Of a stretch of DNA of 61,106 nucleotides, positions 36,801 through 45,129 are shown one piece after another. The stretch is taken from positions 1-61,106 of the forward strand of contig JADGAT010000020.1 in assembly GCA_015231885.1 (NCBI GenBank), in the 5' to 3' direction. The stretch's first letter is position 1. Every line of letters starts with the position of its first letter. The notes beneath the pieces are model-generated. The model made no database searches and was not told the origin of the DNA. It was given only the letters and a program-made list of their open reading frames with translations. This stretch comes from SAR324 cluster bacterium. Lineage in GTDB: Bacteria > SAR324 > NAC60-12. A program made the translations under genes and the position numbers.

Positions 36801-37470
36801 ACTCTATGCACTGAACTGGAAATTAGGGCGAAAAAGTTCCTGGGAGAACAAGGAATACACTGCTGAAGCGATAGAGGCATTAAAAGAAAAATGGATTCAC
36901 GAAGCAAACCACAATCAGTGGATTGAACCCCTGGGAAAAATAGGATTATTTCCTTGTCAGGCAACCGGAGACAAAGTCATTTTATATGATCCTGATAATC
37001 TGGAAAACGAATTGGCACGGATTGACTTCACTGTCGTTGTCGGGAAAGGAAGCCTGGATATTTTTTCTGCAGCACAGTTCTTCCTTCCTCAATCCAGCGG
37101 CAAAATGGATGTCATTGGCTTGCAAATATCCACAGGAGGGACTGCATCACCAGCCGCCGTAGAACAATTCAAGAACTCTGGAGACAGTGAATCCGCTTTA
37201 TTTCTGCAAGGTCTTTCAGATCGTGCTGCAGAAGACATGGCATCCTACCTTCATCAACAATTGCGTACCATCGTTCGAGTGGGTAAAGATACAGGAACCC
37301 GTTACAGTCCTGCTTATCCTGGGTTACAAGATATCGCAGCCAATCAAATCATCTATGAATTACTGGGTGCTAAAGAAGATGGTATTGAACTAACGGACGC
37401 CTGTGAGTTTGTACCGACCAGTACCACTGCTGCAGTCGTGTGCTTCAATCCTGCTGCGTCTTATGGATAA
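33865..37470 (+). CDS. metH: Cobalamin-dependent methionine synthase MetH
   Basis: A 1201-aa four-module enzyme. It has a homocysteine-binding barrel (DGAMGTM at 15-21; zinc Cys in INCSIG and GGCCGTTP at about 319), a folate-binding pterin domain (about 365-640), a cobalamin domain with DVHSIGKD (about 788) in which His is the lower cobalt ligand, and a C-terminal AdoMet-type activation domain with RYSPAYPGLQD near 1150. It methylates homocysteine from methyl-tetrahydrofolate. The barrel contains a short insertion (about residues 95-135) relative to the usual form. No cobalamin or SAM riboswitch was seen upstream. It is cotranscribed with the ArsR-methyltransferase gene. Confidence 0.97.
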   Translation: MNFLEALQNHIIVLDGAMGTMVQNLELSDEDFGGSSFKMLTDLLNLSHPDKVKEIHLAYYRAGANAVETNTFGATPLRMQDFDFTKINTNAFQQLPDNLDLRTLSYEEIAYHVSRAGAAIGKRARREYEDSAEYDGRPLFVIGSIGPSNWVLSSTTANLNKTTWDQMEANFYHQVLGLLDGEADVLLYETQQDILEVKAAVAGGRRAMQERGVFLPIMAQVTVNEFAKMQIFNTDIHAALTTVQDIGIDAFGINCSIGPDLMIPSVEKMSRYCKLPISVIPNAGLPVSENGHTVYKVSPQALANQLLSFVENHGVNIVGGCCGTTPAHIQAIAETMRNTSPAPRKIDESTYISGPQDAVAIDSSKDLLRIGERLNVRGSKKVREAVENEEQIINYDALEEVVNEQIKDLGLSVIDICMDSNLVNTSETLPRVIQHLTSDFQGAICIDSFDVEALEAAIQVYPGRPIINSISMEEYEKGISKVDTLVPLTQFHHPLYIALATGPKGPGVTAQEKYELAKQIVESCDKHKVTPDQLLIDVNAFPIGAESVEGMNFSKESLQAIPMIKSIHPDLRTTIGVGNLTNGLAKKPYMRVVLTSTFLDEARKAGLDAAIVNPNHYVPVESLNAHDYELGKRIILERDMEAFEELEAIAQRKRGNKVERRSSYDGLPLTTVVCEKIKDGFKEREAGTVEVDDLTFTYQDKIILQVKEIIQSTKPLELINDHLMVAMQELGDQFGRGEVSLPHLLKSADVMKQVMGFLESYMKQSTGADAADSISYKGTIVLGTVFQDVHSIGKDLVKTLLENYGYRVIDLGVQVDLEKYITTAQKENADAIGMSALLVQTSNHMITVSKMMEEAQCDIPVLIGGAPVNQRHAGYVAMWGQDDLTKIRDNVFYCASAMDAVNVMNALQSENKHALTAKNKEELEKYYLRAKKHTEKTEKLLATLPRRQVNMDEYTPPTVSYAVQTIRIPLLDLPLDTKTLYALNWKLGRKSSWENKEYTAEAIEALKEKWIHEANHNQWIEPLGKIGLFPCQATGDKVILYDPDNLENELARIDFTVVVGKGSLDIFSAAQFFLPQSSGKMDVIGLQISTGGTASPAAVEQFKNSGDSESALFLQGLSDRAAEDMASYLHQQLRTIVRVGKDTGTRYSPAYPGLQDIAANQIIYELLGAKEDGIELTDACEFVPTSTTAAVVCFNPAASYG

Positions 37471-37508
37471 AATGTATGATCCGTATGTCGCTTTCTCCCT
37501 CATTATAA

Positions 37509-37712
37509 TTAATTCAATGTCTGCAACATGACATTCATGGCATATTGATTTGGAGCAGTTTCAATAATAGAAACAATTGTATAGGGGTGGTCTTCTATTG
37601 AAATCATTTTTCCAGTAACCAGTTCCTCCTTCGATATCTCCATTTCCATAAAGTTACAATGCCACAAAGCACCATAAACCTTAACAGCAATGTCTTTACT
37701 GATTTCTATCAT
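37509..37712 (-). CDS. Hypothetical small protein
   Basis: A 67-aa acidic protein, not recognised. The start at 37712 is supported by a strong Shine-Dalgarno, GGAGGG, 5 nt upstream. The sequence alternates short hydrophobic stretches and acidic residues, suggesting a small beta-rich domain. It is convergent with metH, 38 bp from its stop. Confidence 0.55.
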   Translation of the reverse strand: MIEISKDIAVKVYGALWHCNFMEMEISKEELVTGKMISIEDHPYTIVSIIETAPNQYAMNVMLQTLN

Positions 37713-37855
37713 TTTCACCCTCCGATGATTTAGAAGAACTTATTTCTTGGCCATTTCAATTTATCCGCTCAAACAAGCTTAGGAACGCCGTTAGCGAATT
37801 TGCGAAAATCTAAATTATTGAACTGAACCCAAGAACTTATGACTTCGAGTTCCTA

Positions 37856-38015
37856 AGGAATGCTCAAACAATAACTTACAAATCTACTAGTCTTTTCAAC
37901 GATCTTCTGCGTCGCTTTACCGGTTACATAGCAACAAGCTATGAGCCCGATAAAACGCCTTGAATCTCGATGAAAACCCTGCATAACTTTCGCATGTTAT
38001 TATTTTCGTCTTCCT
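37856..38015 (-). repeat. Family A palindromic element, copy 2
   Basis: A 160-bp copy in inverted orientation, starting AGGAATGCTCAAAC and ending TTCGTCTTCCT. The central hairpin is CATAGC-AACAA-GCTATG. It abuts a family B element, the two sharing a TTCCTAAGGG boundary. Together they fill most of the 732-bp gene-free stretch between 37713 and 38444; the rest (37713-37855 and 38174-38444) shows only AT-rich sequence. Confidence 0.9.
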
Positions 38016-38173
38016 AAGGGAGGCGACAGAAATAACTTACTTAAATTTGTACAGATTTTTTTACTCATCAAGGCGATGAAGCTTTTGCGTAGTTGGTCTA
38101 CGTGGGCGCTTTATCAACGCAGGGGAGTGAGAAAAAGGCCAACAAATGAGAAAGTTATTTTTGGAGCATTCCT
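38016..38173. repeat. Family B palindromic element
   Basis: About 158 bp, with ends AAGGGAGGCGACAGAAATAACTT and inverted AGGAATGCTCCAAAAATAACTT and a central hairpin GCGTAG-TTGGT-CTACGT. The interior differs from family A, but the ends and plan are alike. It is a single copy in this window. Confidence 0.75.
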
Positions 38174-38444
38174 AAGCGGATTTGTCTCGAACTGATATTC
38201 ATGTAACATTTTTTCCAATGTTATAATAGGCACAATCAAACCATTCTGTATATGCGGGAAATTACGTAGAAACTATAGTTTTTTCTAAAATATTTACGGT
38301 TTTTCCTGAACTTATTGACGAAACACCCCCTGCATCAAATAAAATTTTATTTGCTTTGCAACTATTTTAGATAAATTGGTTTGGAAAATGCAATTCTTAT
38401 CAAAAACCTTAAACAAACCATACACCATCTCAACAGGAGACAAC

Positions 38445-38639
38445 ATGTCCGCACTCAATGAAACCGTCATATCCATTATCGATGACAATACAATTGAACA
38501 ATTATGGGAAGAAGAAAGGTTCCAGCTGAGATATGCCTGCAATGAAATAAACTTATTTGATGTTTTGAAAGAAGGCTTTATCGCTGGTGCGCATTATATG
38601 AAGAACCAGACGACAGCCGATACACGATTACAACATTAA
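38445..38639 (+). CDS. Hypothetical small protein
   Basis: A 64-aa acidic, helical protein, not recognised. The ATG at 38445 follows AGGAGA (38434-38439), a strong ribosome binding site; an in-frame ATG at 38376 has none. Its stop codon TAA overlaps the first base of the family A element that follows, so the C-terminus may have been set by that insertion. Confidence 0.6.
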   Translation: MSALNETVISIIDDNTIEQLWEEERFQLRYACNEINLFDVLKEGFIAGAHYMKNQTTADTRLQH

Positions 38640-38796
38640 GGAATGCTCAAACAATAACTTAGCCAATCTACTTGTCTTTTCAACGATCTTCTGCGTTGCT
38701 TTACCAGTTACATAGCAAGCTATGCGCCCGATAAAATGCATTGAAACTCGATGAAAATCCTGCGTAACTTTCACATGTTATTATTTTCGCCTTCCT
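38639..38796 (-). repeat. Family A palindromic element, copy 3
   Basis: A 158-bp copy with ends AGGAATGCTCAAAC and CGCCTTCCT. The centre is CATAGC-AA-GCTATG. It begins at the last base of the upstream gene's stop codon. Confidence 0.92.
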
Positions 38797-38858
38797 AAAC
38801 ATCATTATCGGGAGAGGACTTGTTCATCTGTAGCGGCCCCAACCACCGTGTATCTCTG

Positions 38859-38972
38859 CTAAAAAACCAGTTTCAATAGAATACCTCCAACGACGATCGT
38901 CAGGCCATTCACCATCCAGACATTTTTTTGAAAATGCCGTTCCATCACATCCCACTTTTCTTTTGGACTCAT
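38859..38972 (-). CDS. Small single-pass membrane protein
   Basis: A 37-aa open frame, too short for standard calling: MSPKEKWDVM, a basic middle, then a hydrophobic helix (about residues 21-37) to the C-terminus. The start is preceded by GGAGAGG at about 5-nt spacing, which is the main reason to believe it. An overlapping frame (38824-39021) lacks such support. Function unknown. Confidence 0.45.
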   Translation of the reverse strand: MSPKEKWDVMERHFQKNVWMVNGLTIVVGGILLKLVF

Positions 38973-39271
38973 ATTCACCTCTCCATCTTGGATTTTGTTT
39001 TTGAATTCGTGTGAAGCACAAGTTACTGCAACATCAATACCCTGTAAAAAAACTCCATGATTTTAAGAAATGAAAGCAAGATCAATCCTTATTAAAAGAG
39101 GCTTTGGCTTTTATTATATATTTTAAAAACAATCGAAAAAAAAATTATTCAGGGAATGCCCATCAGAAATACTTTTTTAAAACAAAATTATTTTGTTAAA
39201 ATCTCATTTGCCAATCTGGCGTAAGAAACGTCTCATGTTGCCTGATGATCAAAGAGAAAGCCTAAAAAAAT

Positions 39272-39300
39272 TTGACAATAAAATCTTGTCTTGTTAGCAA
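39272..39300 (+). promoter_or_regulatory. Possible sigma-70 promoter upstream of the STAS-tex genes
   Basis: A perfect -35 TTGACA (39272-39277) is followed at 17 bp by a weak -10 TAGCAA (39295-39300), about 60 bp before the first STAS gene. The -10 match is poor, so the call is tentative. Confidence 0.35.
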
Positions 39301-39360
39301 GAAACAGTAATAGAATAATATATAGACCTGAGAAATGAGGACGTCGTTGATAAAAAAATA

Positions 39361-39702
39361 ATGGATCTGTCGCACAACGAAGAGCAAAATATCTATATTG
39401 TAACCGTTGAAGGTGCCTTGGCAGGCAGTGAAATACTGAAACTAAGGCCTTATGTCACGAAACTAATTGAAGCAGGCACTCCAAAAGCAATTATCCTCAA
39501 TTTACAAGATACTATAAAAATTGATTCTGCAGGATTGGGGGCCATTACCAATATTTTTCAAATCACCAGGCAGAGGGAAATAGGCTTTGCCTTGATCGAA
39601 CCAGACGCACATATCAATCAAACCTTGGCAGACACCCTGCTGGGCTCTGTCATTCCCACCCATAAAACCAAGGAAGAAGCCCTTGTTTTTCTTGAAGTAT
39701 AA
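39361..39702 (+). CDS. STAS-domain protein (anti-sigma factor antagonist type), 1 of 4
   Basis: A 113-aa single STAS domain with the phospho-acceptor loop DSAGLG and serine at residue 56. Proteins of this type are switched by a serine kinase/phosphatase pair and bind an anti-sigma factor or other partner. No RsbW-like kinase is in the window. Three further STAS genes of nearly equal length lie within 8 kb. It is followed by a small gene and tex on the same strand. Confidence 0.9.
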   Translation: MDLSHNEEQNIYIVTVEGALAGSEILKLRPYVTKLIEAGTPKAIILNLQDTIKIDSAGLGAITNIFQITRQREIGFALIEPDAHINQTLADTLLGSVIPTHKTKEEALVFLEV

Positions 39703-39737
39703 CAAAGCCAACCTATTTTTCACCAACTGAATCACCT

Positions 39738-39941
39738 ATGTTGACCGATGATCAAGTGAAAGAACACCCTCTATATGAGCATGTCAATAAATGGGTTTCT
39801 ATCCGCAACCCCAAGCTATTCCGACGTCTTCAAGGACAAATGAAATTAAATGATTATCTGCTGAAAAAAACGAGACAAACGATTGCGATAGAAAATTATA
39901 GAAATAAATTACTCAACAAGGATCCACAGACGCACCCATGA
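39738..39941 (+). CDS. Hypothetical small basic protein upstream of tex
   Basis: A 67-aa, predicted helical, basic protein, not recognised. The stop overlaps the start of tex by 4 bp (ATGA), so its translation is probably coupled to tex. It has no membrane segment and no Cys. Confidence 0.65.
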   Translation: MLTDDQVKEHPLYEHVNKWVSIRNPKLFRRLQGQMKLNDYLLKKTRQTIAIENYRNKLLNKDPQTHP

Positions 39942-42229
39942 AAATCATTGAGACCACCCAACAGATTGCCCAAGAGTTGAATATACAATTATTACAGATC
40001 CAAAGTACCGTTGAACTGCTCAATGCAGGGAATACCATTCCCTTTATTGCACGTTACAGAAAAGAGATGACCGGTAATCTGGACGAGACCCAAATTGAAG
40101 CCATTCAAGACCGCTGGCAATATTTGGAGGAATTGGAAGAACGCCGCCAAGCCATCTTTCAATCCATTGAGAAGCAAGGCAAATTAACAGATGCTCTGAA
40201 ACGGAAATTACAGGAAACCTCCTCTAAACAACAGTTGGAAGACTTGTATCTTCCATACAAGCCAAAGCGCCGAACACGTGCAATGATTGCCAAAGAAAAG
40301 GGACTAGAACCTCTGGCACAACTGCTGCTGAACACAAAAACCCATAAAACAGAAATTGATCAATGGATCGGACTGTTTCTTGCCAACACAGAATTCCCGG
40401 CAGAAGACCCCCCGCTGTCTCCTGAACAGGTGATGCGGCATGCACAGGATATTATCGCTGAAATGATCACAGAGCATGCAGAATCCCGTGATATTGTCCG
40501 CAAATTGACCTTCCAAAAAGGACAGTTTGTTTCAAAAGCCAAACCCGATTATGTGGATCAACCCAGCAAATTTGAAATGTACTATGACTTTCAGGAAGCC
40601 GTTCGTCAAATTCCTGCCCATCGTTACATGGCACTGCGGCGTGGAGAAAAAGAAAACATTTTAAAATTATCCCTTGAGGTTGCGGAAGATAAAATCTACC
40701 AAGCACTGCATCCGCATTGGCTGGCAGATGCCTCTCCCGACGCACTCCCTTATCTGGAACAGGCATTGCAAGATGCTTATCACCGTCTTCTTTCTATCAG
40801 TATCGAAACTGACATTCGCCTTGAAGTCAGACAACAGGCCGAAGAGTCGTCTATTGAACTTTTTTCGAAAAACCTGCGTCAATTGTTACTTCAGCCACCA
40901 GGAGGACAATGCATGGTATTGGGACTGGATCCTGGATACCGCACCGGCACCAAATGGGCATTGGTCGATACGACGGGGAAATTTATTGACCATGGGGTGA
41001 TTTACCCTGCTCCCCCCCAAAAGAAAATTGAGAACTCGGAGAAAGTATTGCGTCAGATCATCCAAACTCATTCTGTCAAAATCATTGCAATCGGCAATGG
41101 TACAGCCTCACGGGAAGTCCAGCGCTTTGTGCAAAACTTCCTGAAATCCGAGAAGTCCTCTATCATTTGTGTGATCGTCAATGAGTCAGGAGCTTCCATT
41201 TATTCAGCCTCTGAAGTTGGCCGTGAGGAATTCCCAGACTTGGATTTGACCGTGCGTGGTGCAATTTCAATCGCACGCCGATACCAGGATCCATTAGCCG
41301 AATTAGTAAAAATTGATCCAAAGTCCATTGGAGTGGGACAATACCAGCACGATGTCAATGCGTCTAAACTCCAACGGTCACTCTCCCGTACTGTCGAATC
41401 GTGTGTGAATTATGTAGGGGTCGATCTGAATACCGCATCAGTACAGCTACTCACTTATGTAGCCGGAATCACTCCATCAGTTGCCCGTCATGTCGTAAAA
41501 CACCGCAACCAGCATGGTTCCTTCCAAAAGCGCACAGAACTTCACAAGGTCGATGGCATTGGCCCTAGAATTTTTGAACAATCTGCAGGATTTTTACGCA
41601 TCCCGACCAGTAACAACCCTTTGGATCGTTCTGCGGTACACCCTGAATCCTATTCTGTTGTTGAACAAATGGCAAAAGACCACAACATCTCAGTAGATGA
41701 ACTGGTTGGCAATACCCCTGTACTCCAGTCCATCTCATTAGAAGATTATGTTTCTTCACAGGCAGGACAATACACGCTTAAGGATATTCTGGAAGAATTA
41801 AAAAAACCTGGGCGCGACCCACGCTCTGACCATCAAGCTGTCCAATTCAATGACGGCATTGAAACCATCAATGATCTCCAAATAGGTATGAAACTCAGTG
41901 GGGTCGTCACCAACATGACTCATTTTGGCGCATTTGTTGATGTTGGTGTCCATCAGGATGGTCTGGTACATATTTCTGAAATGTCCACGCGATTTATCAA
42001 AAATCCTATGGAAATATGCTCGATTGGTCAACAAGTGGCCGTCTATGTGAAACAGGCTGATACCGTACGGCAACGAATTGCTCTCTCGATGATCGCACCA
42101 AAACAGGAAAAAACACCACCAAATAAAAAATCAAACCGACGATCGCATAAAGCAGAATCGTTTTCTTCATCAGATGATTTTCGGGCAACTCTTGCAAAAT
42201 TGGAAGAAAATTGGCAACATTCCAAATGA
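39938..42229 (+). CDS. tex: RNA-binding transcription accessory protein Tex
   Basis: A 763-aa Tex: an N-terminal helical region (IPFIARYRKEMTGNLDE near residue 35), a YqgF/RNase H-like fold (LGLDPGYRTGTKWALVD about 328), helix-hairpin-helix motifs (VARHVVKHRNQHGSF about 517) and a C-terminal S1 RNA-binding domain (VTNMTHFGAFVDVGVHQDGLVHIS about 660). The last 45 residues are basic and disordered. It acts in transcription or ribosome-associated processes. Length and order are standard. Confidence 0.95.
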   Translation: MKIIETTQQIAQELNIQLLQIQSTVELLNAGNTIPFIARYRKEMTGNLDETQIEAIQDRWQYLEELEERRQAIFQSIEKQGKLTDALKRKLQETSSKQQLEDLYLPYKPKRRTRAMIAKEKGLEPLAQLLLNTKTHKTEIDQWIGLFLANTEFPAEDPPLSPEQVMRHAQDIIAEMITEHAESRDIVRKLTFQKGQFVSKAKPDYVDQPSKFEMYYDFQEAVRQIPAHRYMALRRGEKENILKLSLEVAEDKIYQALHPHWLADASPDALPYLEQALQDAYHRLLSISIETDIRLEVRQQAEESSIELFSKNLRQLLLQPPGGQCMVLGLDPGYRTGTKWALVDTTGKFIDHGVIYPAPPQKKIENSEKVLRQIIQTHSVKIIAIGNGTASREVQRFVQNFLKSEKSSIICVIVNESGASIYSASEVGREEFPDLDLTVRGAISIARRYQDPLAELVKIDPKSIGVGQYQHDVNASKLQRSLSRTVESCVNYVGVDLNTASVQLLTYVAGITPSVARHVVKHRNQHGSFQKRTELHKVDGIGPRIFEQSAGFLRIPTSNNPLDRSAVHPESYSVVEQMAKDHNISVDELVGNTPVLQSISLEDYVSSQAGQYTLKDILEELKKPGRDPRSDHQAVQFNDGIETINDLQIGMKLSGVVTNMTHFGAFVDVGVHQDGLVHISEMSTRFIKNPMEICSIGQQVAVYVKQADTVRQRIALSMIAPKQEKTPPNKKSNRRSHKAESFSSSDDFRATLAKLEENWQHSK

Positions 42230-42251
42230 ACAATAGATAAGGATCTCTGTT

Positions 42252-42599
42252 ATGAAGTTAACACATTGTATCAAAAGTAAAATAATCATCATACATCCCA
42301 TGGGGGAACTGGTCATCAACCATACCAGACCGTTTAAATCATACATCACCGCATTGCTGAATGATCACCAGCCTCTGGCACTCATCATCAATTGCAAAGA
42401 TATCGAATGCGTGGATTCTGCGGGAATCGGAGCCATGTTGTCTATCTCGAAAGAAACAAAAATGCGGAATATTGGTTTTGCATGCTTTCAGATGCACGAT
42501 AACCTTTATGGTGTTTTCGATGCCGTTGGCCTGATACAAATGATACCCATTTATCGTACAGAAGAAGAAGCACTTGCATTTTTTCAAGCAAGTCTTTAA
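42252..42599 (+). CDS. STAS-domain protein, 2 of 4
   Basis: A 115-aa STAS domain with DSAGIG and serine at residue 56. It starts 22 bp after the tex stop with TAAGGA (42238-42243) upstream as ribosome binding site. Same plan as the 39361 protein. Confidence 0.88.
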   Translation: MKLTHCIKSKIIIIHPMGELVINHTRPFKSYITALLNDHQPLALIINCKDIECVDSAGIGAMLSISKETKMRNIGFACFQMHDNLYGVFDAVGLIQMIPIYRTEEEALAFFQASL

Positions 42600-42667
42600 A
42601 CATCTTAGAGTATTCCCACTCACATCATGCCTGAGGGCTTCTTTCACAACTCAATTAAGAGAAAATT

Positions 42668-43978
42668 TTGACGCAACAATTAAATACCAAAATAGAATCA
42701 TTAGGCAAGCGGAGCATACCCAATCCGTCCGGATACGACCATTATCTTTCTGAAAATGCGGTGGTTACCTTTGAATCCATGTTCCCGGATGCCAAAAGTG
42801 TCGGTGATCATTTTCAGAAGCAGCCCATCCTATTAGAACAAGCCGGGGCTTTGGAAAAAATATATTTTGATCCCAAATGGACATCGGCTGGTATTGTGAC
42901 TTGCGGAGGCTTATGTCCTGGAATCAATGATGTGATCCATGTCTTGATCATGGAGCTTCACTACCGCTATGGTGTGCCGCGAATTCTAGGATTTCGTTAC
43001 GGCTATCAGGGATTGATCAAATCTTATGGGCATCTTCCCAGAGAATTAGCCCCTGATTCTGTTGATAACATCCAGCACATGGGAGGCACCATTCTTTCTT
43101 CTTCCCGCGGTCCGCAAGACCCTGGAGAAATGCTTGACTATCTGCAGGAATGCGGCATCAATATTTTATTTTGCATTGGAGGCGATGGGACATTACGAGG
43201 TGCCCTGGCCATTCATGAAGAAGCCAGGCGCAGAGGCCAAAAAATCGCTGTTATAGGGATCCCTAAAACCATTGATAATGACATTTATATGGTTCAGAAA
43301 ACTTTTGGATTTTCCACCGCCTTTTCTGAAGCCCTAGAAGCCGTAACATGCGCCCATACTGAAGCCAAAGGCACTTACAATGGCATTGGGCTGGTCAAGC
43401 TGATGGGACGTCACTCCGGCTTTATTGCAGCCAATACAGCCTTGGCTTCAGGAGATGCAAATTTTGTATTGATTCCGGAACAAGATTTTGATTTAGAAGG
43501 AGAAGGAGCGTTCCTGCCCCTCTTAAAACAGAGAATTTTGAATCGCAAGCACGCTGTGGTTATTGTCGCAGAAGGAGCAGGGCAACGATATGTTACCACA
43601 AACGGTACCGATGCTTCTGGAAATCAAAGGCTGGGTGATATTGGTCTGTTTATCAAAGAGACCATTATAGAGTATTTTAAAAAAGAAAAAGTGCCTGCCA
43701 GCCTAAAATACATTGATCCCAGTTACATTATCCGCAGTGTCCCGGCGAATGCTGATGATTCCGTCTTTTGCAGGTTTCTGGCACAATATGCGGTGCATGC
43801 CGGAATGGCGGGAAAAACAGGAATGCTGGTTGGAATCTGGAACAATATATTTACCCATTTACCCATTGAACTGGCAACGTCACAAAGAAAAGTACTGAAT
43901 CCGGAAACCAATAAATTGTGGCAGGCTGTTGTTGAATCAACAGGACAACCTTTTTCCATGAAGGCTCGTTCTAGCTAA
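42668..43978 (+). CDS. pfkA: 6-phosphofructokinase, plant-like ATP-dependent type
   Basis: A 436-aa PFK of the long, plant-like group. [18 protein letters not shown] (about residue 172) and PKTIDNDI (about 198) are diagnostic, as is GRHSGFIA. The Gly after the Asp in GGDGT predicts ATP rather than pyrophosphate as donor, while the Lys in PKTIDND is usual for this group. It phosphorylates fructose 6-phosphate in glycolysis. The start is a TTG at 42668 after AAGAG; the first Met is 34 codons in and too late. It is flanked by STAS genes on both sides. Confidence 0.9.
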   Translation: MTQQLNTKIESLGKRSIPNPSGYDHYLSENAVVTFESMFPDAKSVGDHFQKQPILLEQAGALEKIYFDPKWTSAGIVTCGGLCPGINDVIHVLIMELHYRYGVPRILGFRYGYQGLIKSYGHLPRELAPDSVDNIQHMGGTILSSSRGPQDPGEMLDYLQECGINILFCIGGDGTLRGALAIHEEARRRGQKIAVIGIPKTIDNDIYMVQKTFGFSTAFSEALEAVTCAHTEAKGTYNGIGLVKLMGRHSGFIAANTALASGDANFVLIPEQDFDLEGEGAFLPLLKQRILNRKHAVVIVAEGAGQRYVTTNGTDASGNQRLGDIGLFIKETIIEYFKKEKVPASLKYIDPSYIIRSVPANADDSVFCRFLAQYAVHAGMAGKTGMLVGIWNNIFTHLPIELATSQRKVLNPETNKLWQAVVESTGQPFSMKARSS

Positions 43979-44006
43979 TCGATACGATCTCCAACACAAA
44001 AACATT

Positions 44007-44348
44007 ATGAATCTTTCCTATCGCATTGAAGATAACATTTGCATTATATCCATTGCTGGAGATTGTATCTACAAACGCACTTTTGAGCTCGTTGTCTATG
44101 CCAGCAAACTCCTGGATGATTTTTCGCCCAGGGCATTGATCCTCAATCTCAGCGATACCGAAAGCATGGATTCCACCGGATTAGGATCCATCTCTTCCGC
44201 ATTCAAAACTGCCCAAAAAAAACAAATGGGTTTTGCTATTTGCCACATGAATTCTCTGGTTCTTGAAATGTTTGAGGCAATCAGCCTCGATAAGATTATT
44301 CCCAATTACGCTACAGAGGCCGAAGCCATTGCGTCGCTGGAGTCCTAA
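44007..44348 (+). CDS. STAS-domain protein, 3 of 4
   Basis: A 113-aa STAS domain with DSTGLG and serine at residue 56. It follows pfk by 28 bp on the same strand and ends overlapping the stop of the convergent DUF445 gene by 4 bp. Confidence 0.88.
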   Translation: MNLSYRIEDNICIISIAGDCIYKRTFELVVYASKLLDDFSPRALILNLSDTESMDSTGLGSISSAFKTAQKKQMGFAICHMNSLVLEMFEAISLDKIIPNYATEAEAIASLES

Positions 44349-45052
44349 CCCAAAACAAGCGCACTGAATAAGCCGATTACCGCCCCAAAGACCCCACCCC
44401 AAACAACAAGCCAGCCTAAATGCTCACGAATCATCTGGTCAATAATTTCTTTCACCTGCTGTGGGGTAAGCTCTTCTAAACGCTTGTCAATCATCACCTC
44501 TACCTTGGGTCGGAACTGTTCAAAATCAGTTCCTGCTGTGAGCATTGTACCAAAATCCAGATGAGACAGAATCTGACCCAATTGTTTTTGAAATTCATCT
44601 TCAAAAGGAGCACGGAGCGGTTCCAGCACTTGAACCCCGCCAAGCATCTCCAACATTCCCCCAAAAGAAGAATTCGTAATGACAGAGACAAACCCATCAA
44701 ACAATTGGTTGAAATCAATTTGCCCGGTCATGGCTTCCACAGAAATGTCTTCAGAAAAGGTTTCCTGGGTCATCTGCGCAAAATTTTCCTCTGTAAAAAA
44801 GTTATCCATAATCAAAGTACGGATTCCAGATTTAAATTCCTCAAAATGATTAGGAATGATACCAGAACCATACAATCCCGGAATTTTTTCAAACAGCATA
44901 TGAACTGCCAGCCAATTTGTCAAAGCACCGGACAGTGCAAAAAGGCTGGCTTGTACAAGGTACGGTTGACCAAGAAATGGAGGGAACGCATATGCGATCA
45001 GGAACACTCCTCCTGCAATGAGATTGGTGCACAGACTTTTATTTATTGCCAT
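44345..45052 (-). CDS. DUF445 family membrane protein
   Basis: A 235-aa protein with membrane helices at the N-terminus (about residues 10-50) and C-terminus (about 213-234), enclosing a helical soluble region with FEKIPGLYGSGIIPNHFEEFK, characteristic of DUF445 (YheB/YjiN-like). Function unknown; homologues are envelope-associated. Confidence 0.8.
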   Translation of the reverse strand: MAINKSLCTNLIAGGVFLIAYAFPPFLGQPYLVQASLFALSGALTNWLAVHMLFEKIPGLYGSGIIPNHFEEFKSGIRTLIMDNFFTEENFAQMTQETFSEDISVEAMTGQIDFNQLFDGFVSVITNSSFGGMLEMLGGVQVLEPLRAPFEDEFQKQLGQILSHLDFGTMLTAGTDFEQFRPKVEVMIDKRLEELTPQQVKEIIDQMIREHLGWLVVWGGVFGAVIGLFSALVLG

Positions 45053-45129
45053 AACTACTACTTAATGGATAACACAAGAATATATTAGAGGACAAAAGGC
45101 AGGACACTACAAACACAAGCTCCTCCATA

